DNA from: SAR86 cluster bacterium
GTDB taxonomy: Bacteria; Pseudomonadota; Gammaproteobacteria; Magnimaribacterales; D2472
DNA length: 32,367 nt
Assembly (NCBI GenBank): GCA_003331545.1
Contig: QOPC01000007.1
Location: forward strand, 1-32,367
Reading direction: 5' to 3'
Numbering within the stretch: the stretch's first letter is position 1; every line of letters begins with the position of its first letter. The translations under genes and the position numbers were made by a program. This document shows, piece by piece, positions 24,357-32,319 of this stretch. Under the pieces are notes generated by a model. It did no database searches, was not told the origin of the DNA, and saw nothing but the letters and a program-made list of their open reading frames with translations.

Positions 24357-25738
24357 ATACGCTTAACACTTCATCAAATAATGGCATTAAATGGGGCCCA
24401 TTTACTTTAAGAATTCCTTTTATTCATATCAAGTTTAGAGCTCCAGAATTCCTGCAAGGCTTAGTTATTTCAGGTGCGACTGCCTTTGCAGCAGCTCCAT
24501 TAGCGATGAAGCTTGGATTAAACTTTGAGGAGGCCGTTGCCCTAAGTATGGTTGCTGGAACCTTTATTTCAGCAGGACCTTTAATTTTTGGGGAACCAAT
24601 GGCTCCAGGATGGGTCACTCCAGCAGTACCTATTGTTATGGGAGCCCTAGCTGCAGCTGGTTATTATGGCGTCCCTTCTGAAGGATCTGATATCTGTGTG
24701 GATGGAGTGTGTAGATATAATCCAGAAGCGTTTCAATTTATGGCAGCAATGTGCTTTGAATTTACCGCTTTAATTCTCATTCTTGGCCTTACTGGATGGG
24801 GCAAATTATTGGTTGAGAAAATTCCTAATGGCCTCAAAGCTGGGATTATTTTAGGCGCTGCCTTGGCAGCTTTTTATCAAGTATTTTATGAAGATTTTGA
24901 TTCATATCTTCTGCAACCAATTTCCATGACCGTAGCAATTGTTTTATGTGTTGTCACAACTTTCTCTAATCCCTTTAAAAAAATAGCCTCCAAAAATAAA
25001 TTTTTTGAAATCATTGGCTCTCTTGGCTTATTGCCTGGATTTTTAATAGCTGGCATGGTTGCATTCTTGCTGGGTGAATTAACTTTTAATATTGAGTGGG
25101 GTTTTAAAATTCCAGCAATCGTAAGTTTGATTGAAAAGACTTCACCTTTTTATATTGGATTACCGTCGTTGCAGATGTACATTGATGCTTTGCCCTTGGT
25201 TATTATCGGATATATGCTCCTTTTTGGTGATCTCGTGACAGCAACTGAGGTTTTAAAAGATGCACAAAAACATCGCAATGATGAGATTTTGCCAATCGAT
25301 CTAAACAGATCTCATTTATCTGTTGGAATTAGAAATTTGCTAGCCTCTTTAATCAACCCATTTTTTCCAACTCAGGGCGCATTATGGACCGGGGTTCATG
25401 TAGTTGTTGCAGAACAATGGAAAAAAGGACATAAGCATATGCCATCAATCTTTGATGGCATTGGCTCATATTATTTAATGGGAATTCCATTTTTGTACTT
25501 CACTCTTCCTTTTGTTACTTTAATGCAGCCTTTAATGGTAATGGCACTTACTCTTACATTAATTCTTACGGGGTTTGCTTGTGCTTATGTTGCTATGGCC
25601 ATACCAAAAAAGAATTCTGAAATGGCAACAGCACTATTAATTGCTTTTTTTATAACCTTTTATAGTGCTTGGATTGGACTCCTAATTGGGCTGCTATTAA
25701 CAGTTTTTGTTGATGGTTTGGAAGAAGAGCTGGCATGA
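24353..25738 (+). CDS. Multi-pass permease, probably UraA/SulP-like (NCS2 or SLC26 fold)
   Basis: A 461-aa inner-membrane protein with about 12-14 hydrophobic segments. Features suggest the 7+7 UraA fold. An early helix leads to a Pro/Gly-rich half-helix (GEPMAPGWVTPAVPIV, about 82-97). IPNGLKAGIILGAAL (about 160-174) resembles NCS2/BenE/SulP helix 5. A second broken helix region is NLLASLINPFFPTQGALWTG (about 327-346). There is no C-terminal STAS domain, so it is not a full SulP. A short Cys-pair loop (ICVDGVC, about 114-120) lies outside the membrane. Substrate is unknown: an anion, nucleobase or aromatic acid is possible. It overlaps both the VWA and yadG genes by 4 nt. Confidence 0.65.
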   Translation: MNTLNTSSNNGIKWGPFTLRIPFIHIKFRAPEFLQGLVISGATAFAAAPLAMKLGLNFEEAVALSMVAGTFISAGPLIFGEPMAPGWVTPAVPIVMGALAAAGYYGVPSEGSDICVDGVCRYNPEAFQFMAAMCFEFTALILILGLTGWGKLLVEKIPNGLKAGIILGAALAAFYQVFYEDFDSYLLQPISMTVAIVLCVVTTFSNPFKKIASKNKFFEIIGSLGLLPGFLIAGMVAFLLGELTFNIEWGFKIPAIVSLIEKTSPFYIGLPSLQMYIDALPLVIIGYMLLFGDLVTATEVLKDAQKHRNDEILPIDLNRSHLSVGIRNLLASLINPFFPTQGALWTGVHVVVAEQWKKGHKHMPSIFDGIGSYYLMGIPFLYFTLPFVTLMQPLMVMALTLTLILTGFACAYVAMAIPKKNSEMATALLIAFFITFYSAWIGLLIGLLLTVFVDGLEEELA

Positions 25739-26652
25739 GTCAATTTGCTCTCGAGATCACTGATCTTAAAAAAACATATGATTCCGACGTTGTTGCATTG
25801 AAAGGTATTAATCTTACTGTTCAAGAAGGTGACTTTTTTGCATTGCTTGGACCAAATGGAGCTGGTAAATCTTCCACCATTGGAATCATTGCCTCTCTGG
25901 TTAATAAAACTGCTGGTAAGGTTAAAATTTTTGATATCGATACTGATGAGAACTTTCCAGAGGCAAAGCGTTTGCTTGGAGTGGTCTCTCAGGAAATTAA
26001 TTTTAATAACTTTGAAAAAGTTATAGACATCGTTACAACTCAAGCTGGTTTTTATGGCATACCTCTTAAGACAGCAATGCAAAAAACTGAAATTACTCTT
26101 AAACGCCTTGGTCTTTGGGAGAAAAGAAATGATCAAGCAAGAACACTATCAGGAGGCTTTAAAAGAAGATTGATGATAGCAAAAGCCCTAATTCATGAGC
26201 CCAAACTCTTGATTTTGGATGAGCCTACCGCAGGAGTTGATATTGAACTTAGAAGAGAAATGTGGGATTTTTTAAAAGAAATCAACGCAAATGGAACAAC
26301 CATTATTTTAACCACTCATTATCTTGAAGAAGCTGAGCAACTTTGTAAAAATATTGCAATTATTGATCATGGAGAACTCATTGAAAATACATCTATGAAA
26401 GATTTATTAAGCAGGCTGGATGTTCAAGGATTCTTGTTAGACATTGATCAGTCTCTTGAGAAGCCACCCTCGATATCTAATTTTAAAATTTTTTTAGAGG
26501 ATTCAAATACTCTAAACGTGGCAATTAAAAAAGATCAATCTATCAATCATCTGTTTGATCAATTATCTGAGCAAGGTATTACCGTTTCATCTATGAGAAA
26601 TGAATCTAATAGATTGGAAGAAATGTTTATAGAGATGATCAAGAAAAATTAA
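25735..26652 (+). CDS. yadG: ABC-2 transporter ATP-binding protein (YadG-like)
   Basis: A 305-aa nucleotide-binding subunit. Walker A is GPNGAGKS (39-46), the signature is LSGGFKRR (about 139-146) and Walker B is LLILDEPTAGVD (about 157-168), with the switch His in TTHYLEEAE. It resembles E. coli YadG along its whole length, including VNKTAGKV and the C-terminal SEQGI..SMRNESNRLEEMF. YadG/YadH is an ABC-2 type exporter; its substrate is not firmly established. It is coupled to the permease subunit 2 bp downstream. Confidence 0.92.
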   Translation: MSQFALEITDLKKTYDSDVVALKGINLTVQEGDFFALLGPNGAGKSSTIGIIASLVNKTAGKVKIFDIDTDENFPEAKRLLGVVSQEINFNNFEKVIDIVTTQAGFYGIPLKTAMQKTEITLKRLGLWEKRNDQARTLSGGFKRRLMIAKALIHEPKLLILDEPTAGVDIELRREMWDFLKEINANGTTIILTTHYLEEAEQLCKNIAIIDHGELIENTSMKDLLSRLDVQGFLLDIDQSLEKPPSISNFKIFLEDSNTLNVAIKKDQSINHLFDQLSEQGITVSSMRNESNRLEEMFIEMIKKN

Positions 26653-26654
26653 TC

Positions 26655-27434
26655 ATGAGCAGAAAAAAAGAAATATTAATTTCCCTTACTACATTAATTC
26701 GCAAAGAAATTAAACGTTATTTAAGAATCTGGGTTCAGACATTGGTGCCACCCGCGGTCACTATGTCATTATATTTTGTAATTTTTGGATCTTTGATTGG
26801 CCCTCGAATCGGAACTATGGATGGGTTAGATTATATTCAATTTATGATCCCAGGACTGATTATGATGTCCGTAATAACAAATTCTTACGCGAACGTTGTC
26901 TCCTCTTTTTACTCTGTGAAATTTCAAAAATCAATTGAAGAATTACAGGTCTCACCTATGCCAAACTGGGCAATATTGATTGGTTTTGTAATGGGAGGAG
27001 TAACTCGAGGGATTTTAATTGGATGCATTGTCTTTTGTGTCAGCCTATTCTTTTATCCAACATTCAGCATAGTAAATCCAATGCTAACAGTTTTAGTTTT
27101 GATTCTTACATCTATTCTTTTCTCACTCATGGGCTTTATCAACGCTGTATTTGCGGACAGCTTTGATGATATTTCAATAATTCCAACGTTTGTATTAACT
27201 CCATTAATCTATCTAGGAGGAGTTTTCTATTCCATCAATATCCTTCCAGATATCTGGAGAAATATATCTATGGCTAATCCAATGTTATATGTGGTAAATA
27301 CCTTTAGAGAGGGAATGTTGGGAGTCAGCGATGTATCAATTCCGTTCGCTTTATCAATGATTCTATTATTCATAGCAATACTAACTTCAGCATGTCTTTT
27401 GCTTCTCCATAAAGGAGTTGGAACACGCCAGTGA
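26655..27434 (+). CDS. yadH: ABC-2 transporter permease (YadH-like)
   Basis: A 259-aa six-helix permease subunit of the ABC-2 family, closely matching E. coli YadH. Shared marks are RIWVQTLVPP, GLIMMSVITNSYANV, EELQVSP and FADSFDDISIIPTFVLTPLIYLGGVFYS (in order, about residues 24-200). It pairs with the YadG-like ATPase. Its TGA overlaps the GTG of queF, so translation is likely coupled, though no functional tie to queuosine is known. Confidence 0.92.
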   Translation: MSRKKEILISLTTLIRKEIKRYLRIWVQTLVPPAVTMSLYFVIFGSLIGPRIGTMDGLDYIQFMIPGLIMMSVITNSYANVVSSFYSVKFQKSIEELQVSPMPNWAILIGFVMGGVTRGILIGCIVFCVSLFFYPTFSIVNPMLTVLVLILTSILFSLMGFINAVFADSFDDISIIPTFVLTPLIYLGGVFYSINILPDIWRNISMANPMLYVVNTFREGMLGVSDVSIPFALSMILLFIAILTSACLLLLHKGVGTRQ

Positions 27435-28162
27435 AAGTTAAGTATTTGGGCAAGAAAAATAGTTCCAAGATTTTAGATTATTCTCCGAATCTTCTAGACT
27501 CAGTTAAACGTTCTCATGCTGGTGCAATATCTTATTATGGAATTGATTTTTGGAATGTATATGAATTTTCCTACCTAAATTCGAAAAATAAACCAACTTT
27601 AGAGGCCTTAGAAATAAAAATATCCGTTGACTCTGACTTTACAGTTGAATCTAAATCTCTCAAGATTTATTTAGCATCTTTTTATAAAAGAAAATTTAAA
27701 AATTCAATAAATGCTTATACCCTCATTGAAAGAGATCTTTCCAGACTTACTAAATCAAAAGTTAAAGTAAAAAGGAAAACTAGATATGATTCCCCGCCTA
27801 AATCAATCAAGTTGAATGGATTACGAGAAAAGATTAAAAAAAATAAGGTGCTTAAATTTGAAGGATTTAGATCTATATGCCCTGTAACTGCTCAGCCTGA
27901 CTGGGCAAATATTTATGTTTATTCAGCTTCGCATTCAATTGATTCGATTAAAATTAATAACCTATTGAAATCCTTTAGAGAAAAGGGTGATTTCCATGAA
28001 GCATGCATTGACTCAATTTTTTTGACCTTGAGAGATAAGTTTAAGATAAATGATTTAACCGTTTGCGGAAGATTTTTAAGAAGAGGTGGCATCGATATAA
28101 ATCCAATTAGGTCCTCTAATAAAAAAATAATTTTTAAAAACTTTAGAGATTTTAATCAGTAA
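27431..28162 (+). CDS. queF: NADPH-dependent 7-cyano-7-deazaguanine reductase (QueF, long form)
   Basis: A 243-aa enzyme that reduces preQ0 to preQ1 in queuosine biosynthesis for tRNA. It is the two-domain, gammaproteobacterial form. ESKSLKIYL (73-81) binds substrate. The catalytic Cys is C150 (RSICPVT), the general acid is D157 (QPDW), HE is at 189-190 and RRGGIDINP is near the C-terminus. E. coli QueF is 282 aa; this one is about 40 residues shorter, mostly by loss of the middle linker and N-terminal segment. The GTG start is fixed by the 4-nt overlap with yadH. It overlaps the convergent tesA by 11 nt. Confidence 0.93.
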   Translation: MKVKYLGKKNSSKILDYSPNLLDSVKRSHAGAISYYGIDFWNVYEFSYLNSKNKPTLEALEIKISVDSDFTVESKSLKIYLASFYKRKFKNSINAYTLIERDLSRLTKSKVKVKRKTRYDSPPKSIKLNGLREKIKKNKVLKFEGFRSICPVTAQPDWANIYVYSASHSIDSIKINNLLKSFREKGDFHEACIDSIFLTLRDKFKINDLTVCGRFLRRGGIDINPIRSSNKKIIFKNFRDFNQ

Positions 28163-28823
28163 GATTTAATAGAATTGGCATTATGTCTTTGAGAACTTCT
28201 TGCTCGATTAATATATGACCAGCTTTATTTGGATGAATACCATCAGCTTGCATTAAATTCGATGAAACCATTTCTACTAGGGAGCCTTTAACAAGACTGA
28301 TATTGTATTGATCTGCCAGATCGACATACATATTCTTGAAGCTTGTTGTATACCGATCTCCATAGTTAGGCGGTAACTCCACTCCAACCATTACAACAAT
28401 AGAGCCACTTGCACGAATCATATTGATCATTTGCTCAAGATTCTTTTTAATAACTCTTTTGATTGACATGCCTCTTAAACCATCGTTGCCACCCAACTCT
28501 AAGATTACAATTTTTGGCTGATGTTTTTTTAGTAAGAGAGGTAATCTGAAGAGCCCACCTGATGTCGTATCTCCACTTATTCCTGCATTGATTACCGAAA
28601 GACCAAGATTATTTTTTTTTAGATTATTTTCTAACAAAGATGGCCAAGATTCTTCTATTTTTACTCCGTATCCTGCACTTAAACTGTCTCCTAAAACCAC
28701 AATGGTGTTCTTATTTAATGATAAGCTTTCCGAAGCATTTACTGTCATGAAAACTGAAAGTAAAATAGCTGAGAATACACCTAGGCACCCATTGAAAGAC
28801 CTTATTTTAGAAGTTAAAAACAT
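28152..28823 (-). CDS. tesA: TesA-like SGNH/GDSL arylesterase / thioesterase I
   Basis: A 223-aa periplasmic serine hydrolase. I place the start at the ATG at 28821-28823. It gives a proper signal peptide (hydrophobic core about 11-27, then NASE), whereas the open frame extending to 29012 is antisense to ybbA. SGNH blocks are GDSLSAGYG (S47 nucleophile), NAGISGDTTSGG, LELGGNDGLRG and ADGIHPNKAGH. The protein cleaves acyl-CoA, aryl esters or lysophospholipids. It is divergent from ybbA-ybbP exactly as in E. coli, but here the 5' ends overlap. TTGTCA and TTAACT 17 bp apart form a weak promoter inside ybbA. Confidence 0.88.
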   Translation of the reverse strand: MFLTSKIRSFNGCLGVFSAILLSVFMTVNASESLSLNKNTIVVLGDSLSAGYGVKIEESWPSLLENNLKKNNLGLSVINAGISGDTTSGGLFRLPLLLKKHQPKIVILELGGNDGLRGMSIKRVIKKNLEQMINMIRASGSIVVMVGVELPPNYGDRYTTSFKNMYVDLADQYNISLVKGSLVEMVSSNLMQADGIHPNKAGHILIEQEVLKDIMPILLNLTD

Positions 28824-29460
28824 TACAAAAGAAGTTAACAGTCCGGAGGGGCTTTTGACAATAGTTAAAGATATAAATTTATCAGTTGAACGGGGCAAAC
28901 CTATTTCTTTAGTTGGTCCTTCAGGTTCAGGAAAAACTACATTATTGGCCATTATGGCAGGTTTAGATTTACCAACTAGGGGATCAGTGAACCTATTGGG
29001 ATCCAATATCACTTCAATGAACGAAGATCAAAGAGCTCAGATCCGCGCACAGGATGTTGGCTTTGTTTTCCAATCTTTTCACCTAATGCCAAGATTATCA
29101 GCCTTAGATAACGTTATGCTGCCTCTTGAAATCGCTGGAGACCCTGATGCAATTGAAAAATCTCAAATTGCTCTTGATCAAGTTGGTTTGAGTGCTAGGT
29201 CAAAAAACTTTGCCACTCAGCTTAGCGGAGGCGAGAAACAAAGAGTAGCCATTGCAAGAGCGATAGTAAATAAACCCAAAATTTTATTCGCTGACGAGCC
29301 AACTGGCAATTTAGATCAAAAAAGCTCTAATGCTGTGACTGATTTACTTTTCTCAATTAATGAATTAATTAACACAACATTAGTACTTGTTACTCATGAC
29401 TTACTTCTAGCAGAAAAGTGTGAAGATTTATATGAGTTATCCGATGGTTCACTTTTGTGA
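28747..29460 (+). CDS. ybbA: ABC transporter ATP-binding protein (YbbA/LolD-like)
   Basis: The ATPase subunit of a MacB/LolD-type ABC system. Walker A is GPSGSGKT, the signature LSGGEKQR and Walker B ILFADEPTGNLD, with FVFQSFHLMPRLSALDNV between. From the ATG at 28747 it is 237 aa. A TTG at 28792 would give 222 aa and align better with the E. coli YbbA N-terminus, so the true start is uncertain. ATG 28747 overlaps the tesA signal-peptide region on the other strand by 77 bp. The frame open to 28588 is antisense to tesA and is not used. Its TGA overlaps the ybbP GTG. Confidence 0.87.
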   Translation: MKTESKIAENTPRHPLKDLILEVKNITKEVNSPEGLLTIVKDINLSVERGKPISLVGPSGSGKTTLLAIMAGLDLPTRGSVNLLGSNITSMNEDQRAQIRAQDVGFVFQSFHLMPRLSALDNVMLPLEIAGDPDAIEKSQIALDQVGLSARSKNFATQLSGGEKQRVAIARAIVNKPKILFADEPTGNLDQKSSNAVTDLLFSINELINTTLVLVTHDLLLAEKCEDLYELSDGSLL

Positions 29461-31922
29461 TTAAAGGGTTTCGATATGGGCTAAATAAATTTTGGTCAGA
29501 AGCGCTCAGTGGCGATCTCTTGATATTGTCTTTATCAATAATTTTAGCTGTTACTTCTATATCTAGTGTTAGTTTTCTAGGAGATCGACTTCAAACATCA
29601 ATGAAACTTCAAGCATCTAGTATTCTGGGTGCCGATCTTGTTTTACGATCTGCATCAGTGATAGATCCTAAATATTTAGAACTAGGCATAGCCAATAATT
29701 TAGAAACAGCTGAAACGATTACTTTTTTAAGCATGGTTATCACAGATGATGATAATTTACTTACTTCCATAAAAACTACCTCAGAATCGTACCCCTTAAG
29801 AGGAGAATTAATTGTCACAGATTTTAATGGTTCGCCCATTCAAAACAACGGCAGTCCGCCAACTGGACACGTATGGATTGAGCCAAAAATCGTTGAAACG
29901 CTCAATATAAAAAACTCCAGTGAAATATCTATTGGTAATAAAGTTTTGAAAGTCGATGGCATTATCCAAGATTTTCCAGACAGGAATTCTAGCTTTGTTG
30001 GCTTTTATCCAATTGCAATAGCAAATATTAATGACATATCTGATATGGGTGTTATCCAAACTGGGAGCAGGGTGGTGTATAGGAGTATGTTTTCTGGATC
30101 AACACGAAATTTAAATAATTTTATTAATGACATTGGAGAAATTCCGGCTGACATTAGACTTCAACAAGCTGAAGATGTTGGTGACGAATTGGGAGAAGCG
30201 CTGGGAGAATCGGTTACATTCTTTAATTTAGCAAGTCTCTTTACGATTATCATTTCTGTAATTTCTGCGATGATGGCAGTCAGGCGATATGCAACTAGAA
30301 ATCTTCTTCAGGCATCTTTAATGAAAGTATTCGGTGCCTCAAAACTATTTATTTTAGGTCATCAAATTATGCAGTTATTGTTAATTATATTGTTTGCGAC
30401 TTTATTGGGTCTGTTGTGCGGTTATGCGCTGCAATCCTTGATAATCTCTACTCTTCAAGGAATCTTGACCACAGACCTGCCTGCTCCATCATTTAAGCCA
30501 CTAGTACTGGGTTTCGTAACGTCTATTTTTGTTGTCTTTGCAACGGCTTCTCCGTATTTGAAAATATTAAGTCAAACTGAACCCATTCGTATTTTAAGAA
30601 ACGACTTCTCTATAAATCTGAGTAATAATCTGACCATCTATCTTGTTGCTTTAGTAACAATGTTCATATTTTTAGGCATTTTATTTCAGGATATTAAATT
30701 ACTTTCATATATCTTAATGGCTTTAATCTTTGTTACGGCTGCGCTTTATGCAATAGGAAAAATCTTAATTATCCTCCTTGGCTCAATAAATTTTTCATCT
30801 GGGATTGGTTGGAAAATAGGTCTTAAAAATATTGTTAATAGAGGCAACGAAAGCATCTTGCAGATCATCATATTTGGCTTATCACTTTTATTTTTAATTG
30901 TCTTAGCCGAGACCAGAACAGATTTAATAGATTCCTGGAGTGAAACATTGGAGGAAGACACGCCTAATTATTTTTTGTTTAATATTCAAGAATATGACAT
31001 TGCAAACGTCACCTCTTATTTTTTGGAAACAGCTAATTTTTCACCAAGTTATACTCCATTAATTCGTGGCAGATTGCTGTCTGCAAAACGCGCTGGGTCA
31101 GATGAGCTTAGTTCTGAAAATTTAATGGAGAGAGAAGCAAATCTAACATGGCAGGAGTCTTTACCAAAAAGTAATAAGATCAGTAAAGGGGAGTGGTGGA
31201 ACCAAGAGAGCACGACAGCAGAGGTTTCCATAGACGCTGAAGTAGCTGAGTCTATGAATTTAGAAATTGGTGATGAGTTATTTTTCTCTGCTGGTGGATC
31301 TAAATTTAGCGCAATCGTTACCAGCTTTCGGGAAATTGAGTGGGAAAGTTTTTCACCTAATTTCTTTTTTATACTTTCGCCAAGTGCTGGGCAGAGTCTG
31401 CCTAATTCATATATTACCAGCATCAAAATTTCAGAGCAGAGCAATATTATGAATTCATTTACCCAGCGCTTTCCTACCATTACCAGTGTAGATTTAGGGG
31501 CAGTTATTCAGCAAATCCGAAATACTGTTTCGAGTGCTTCTTTGGCTGTTCAGTACATTTTTCTGCTCACATTAATTGCAGGAATATTGGCTTTGGTGGC
31601 GTCAGTCTTTTCTAACAGAGATCAACGAACCAAGGAGACAGCAATCATGCATGCAATTGGCGCTAATAGATTAATAATTTTTCAGTCTGCAGCTGCCGAA
31701 TTCTTTATTTTAGGTATTCTCTCAGGCCTCACAGCCATAATTTTTGCTGTAATTTTGTCCTCAATTATTTTCAGTCAATTTCTAGATCTTTTATATTCTC
31801 CCAATATTTTAATACTGGGTTTAAGCTTTGCTATTGGTGTGATATTTATTTTTATAAGTGGGATTTTATCAATAAGAAAAACTATTTATACATCTCCAGT
31901 AATTACCCTAAGAGAGTCTTAA
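29457..31922 (+). CDS. ybbP: FtsX-like ABC permease (YbbP-like)
   Basis: An 821-aa inner-membrane permease with the double-FtsX layout. TM1 (about 23-42) is followed by a large periplasmic domain (about 43-255), three TM helices (about 260-360), a central pair, a second periplasmic domain (about 490-680) and three final helices (about 690-810). E. coli YbbP is 804 aa, with the same order beside tesA and ybbA. The predicted complex is thought to act on envelope lipids or lipoproteins, but no substrate is firmly established. The GTG start overlaps ybbA by 4 nt. An 11-codon frame on the other strand shares its stop bases. Confidence 0.85.
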   Translation: MIKGFRYGLNKFWSEALSGDLLILSLSIILAVTSISSVSFLGDRLQTSMKLQASSILGADLVLRSASVIDPKYLELGIANNLETAETITFLSMVITDDDNLLTSIKTTSESYPLRGELIVTDFNGSPIQNNGSPPTGHVWIEPKIVETLNIKNSSEISIGNKVLKVDGIIQDFPDRNSSFVGFYPIAIANINDISDMGVIQTGSRVVYRSMFSGSTRNLNNFINDIGEIPADIRLQQAEDVGDELGEALGESVTFFNLASLFTIIISVISAMMAVRRYATRNLLQASLMKVFGASKLFILGHQIMQLLLIILFATLLGLLCGYALQSLIISTLQGILTTDLPAPSFKPLVLGFVTSIFVVFATASPYLKILSQTEPIRILRNDFSINLSNNLTIYLVALVTMFIFLGILFQDIKLLSYILMALIFVTAALYAIGKILIILLGSINFSSGIGWKIGLKNIVNRGNESILQIIIFGLSLLFLIVLAETRTDLIDSWSETLEEDTPNYFLFNIQEYDIANVTSYFLETANFSPSYTPLIRGRLLSAKRAGSDELSSENLMEREANLTWQESLPKSNKISKGEWWNQESTTAEVSIDAEVAESMNLEIGDELFFSAGGSKFSAIVTSFREIEWESFSPNFFFILSPSAGQSLPNSYITSIKISEQSNIMNSFTQRFPTITSVDLGAVIQQIRNTVSSASLAVQYIFLLTLIAGILALVASVFSNRDQRTKETAIMHAIGANRLIIFQSAAAEFFILGILSGLTAIIFAVILSSIIFSQFLDLLYSPNILILGLSFAIGVIFIFISGILSIRKTIYTSPVITLRES

Positions 31923-31950
31923 GCATCTAAAATATACGCCATTAGTTTTT

Positions 31951-32028
31951 TCATTTCTTATTTCTAACAATCAAGTAGAGCAATATAATAAAAGCAATAT
32001 TTCCAATAACGTAGGTAGTAAGACTCAT
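31951..32028 (-). CDS. Putative 25-residue single-span membrane microprotein
   Basis: A 26-codon frame (ATG at 32026-32028, TGA at 31951-31953) encodes a peptide with one ideal membrane segment (residues 6-21) and a basic tail RNKK. TATTAT (plus-strand 32035-32040) lies exactly 6 nt upstream of the ATG, the same geometry as other probable leaderless genes here. Its stop overlaps an ATG of an 11-codon frame (31919-31954) that touches the ybbP stop. Inside-positive topology with the C-terminus in the cytoplasm would be expected. A frame this short arises by chance easily, so support comes from composition and promoter placement only. Confidence 0.4.
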   Translation of the reverse strand: MSLTTYVIGNIAFIILLYLIVRNKK

Positions 32029-32070
32029 GTCTTAATAATATACTGAATCACCCATAGGCCAGTATCTAAA

Positions 32071-32095
32071 AACTTACCCCCTAACTTACCCCCCT
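32071..32095 (+). repeat. Tandem C-rich direct repeat upstream of tRNA-Ser
   Basis: AACTTACCCCCT occurs at 32071-32082 and again at 32083-32095 with one extra C. It lies about 40 bp before the tRNA. The C-runs are unusual for this AT-rich sequence. The role is unknown. Confidence 0.6.
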
Positions 32096-32113
32096 AAAAG
32101 ATTCTACTTAATG

Positions 32114-32119
32114 TAAAAT
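32114..32119 (+). promoter_or_regulatory. -10 box of tRNA-Ser
   Basis: TAAAAT at 32114-32119 sits 16 bp before the mature tRNA 5' end. No convincing -35 hexamer is seen; the C-rich repeat lies roughly where one would be. Confidence 0.35.
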
Positions 32120-32135
32120 GCTTTACCAATCAGTA

Positions 32136-32225
32136 GGAGAGATGGCAGAGTGGTCGATTGCGCTACCTTGGAAAGGTAGTAACTGGGCAACTGGTTCCGG
32201 GGTTCGAATCCCCGTCTCTCCGCCA
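32136..32225 (+). tRNA. tRNA-Ser (anticodon GGA)
   Basis: A class II tRNA of 90 nt. The acceptor GGAGAGA (32136-32142) pairs with TCTCTCC (32215-32221). The anticodon loop CTTGGAAAG gives GGA, reading UCC and UCU. There is a long variable arm, the T arm is CGGGG-TTCGAAT-CCCCG, the discriminator is G and CCA is encoded (32223-32225). Confidence 0.97.
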
Positions 32226-32261
32226 GATGACTCCCTAAATTCTAAAGTTTTTAAAAAAAAG

Positions 32262-32277
32262 TGACAAATTTGTGTCA
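32262..32277. promoter_or_regulatory. Inverted repeat upstream of the partial terminal gene
   Basis: TGACA (32262-32266) and TGTCA (32273-32277) flank a 6-nt core, with a nested palindrome ACAAATTTGT (32264-32273). It lies about 43 bp before the last ATG and could be an operator. Evidence is pattern only. Confidence 0.3.
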
Positions 32278-32319
32278 TTCAGATAAAGTTTTAGAAACAA
32301 GAGTAATATCATAAAAATT

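Noticed and set aside
25660-26136. 158-codon minus-strand frame opposite the permease/yadG junction
   Set aside because: It is antisense to a strongly conserved ABC ATPase and shows no recognisable protein pattern.
28588-28746. Upstream extension of the ybbA open frame
   Set aside because: It is antisense to the conserved GDSL region of tesA, and ABC ATPases of this family have no such N-terminus.
28824-29012. Upstream extension of the tesA open frame
   Set aside because: It is antisense to the ybbA Walker A region; the signal peptide begins properly at 28823.
31049-31480. 143-codon minus-strand frame opposite ybbP
   Set aside because: It is a shadow of the conserved FtsX-type permease with no independent features.
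32071-32225. Integration site (attB/attL) at tRNA-Ser
   Set aside because: No integrase, no partial tRNA 3' copy and no mobile genes are visible in the window.
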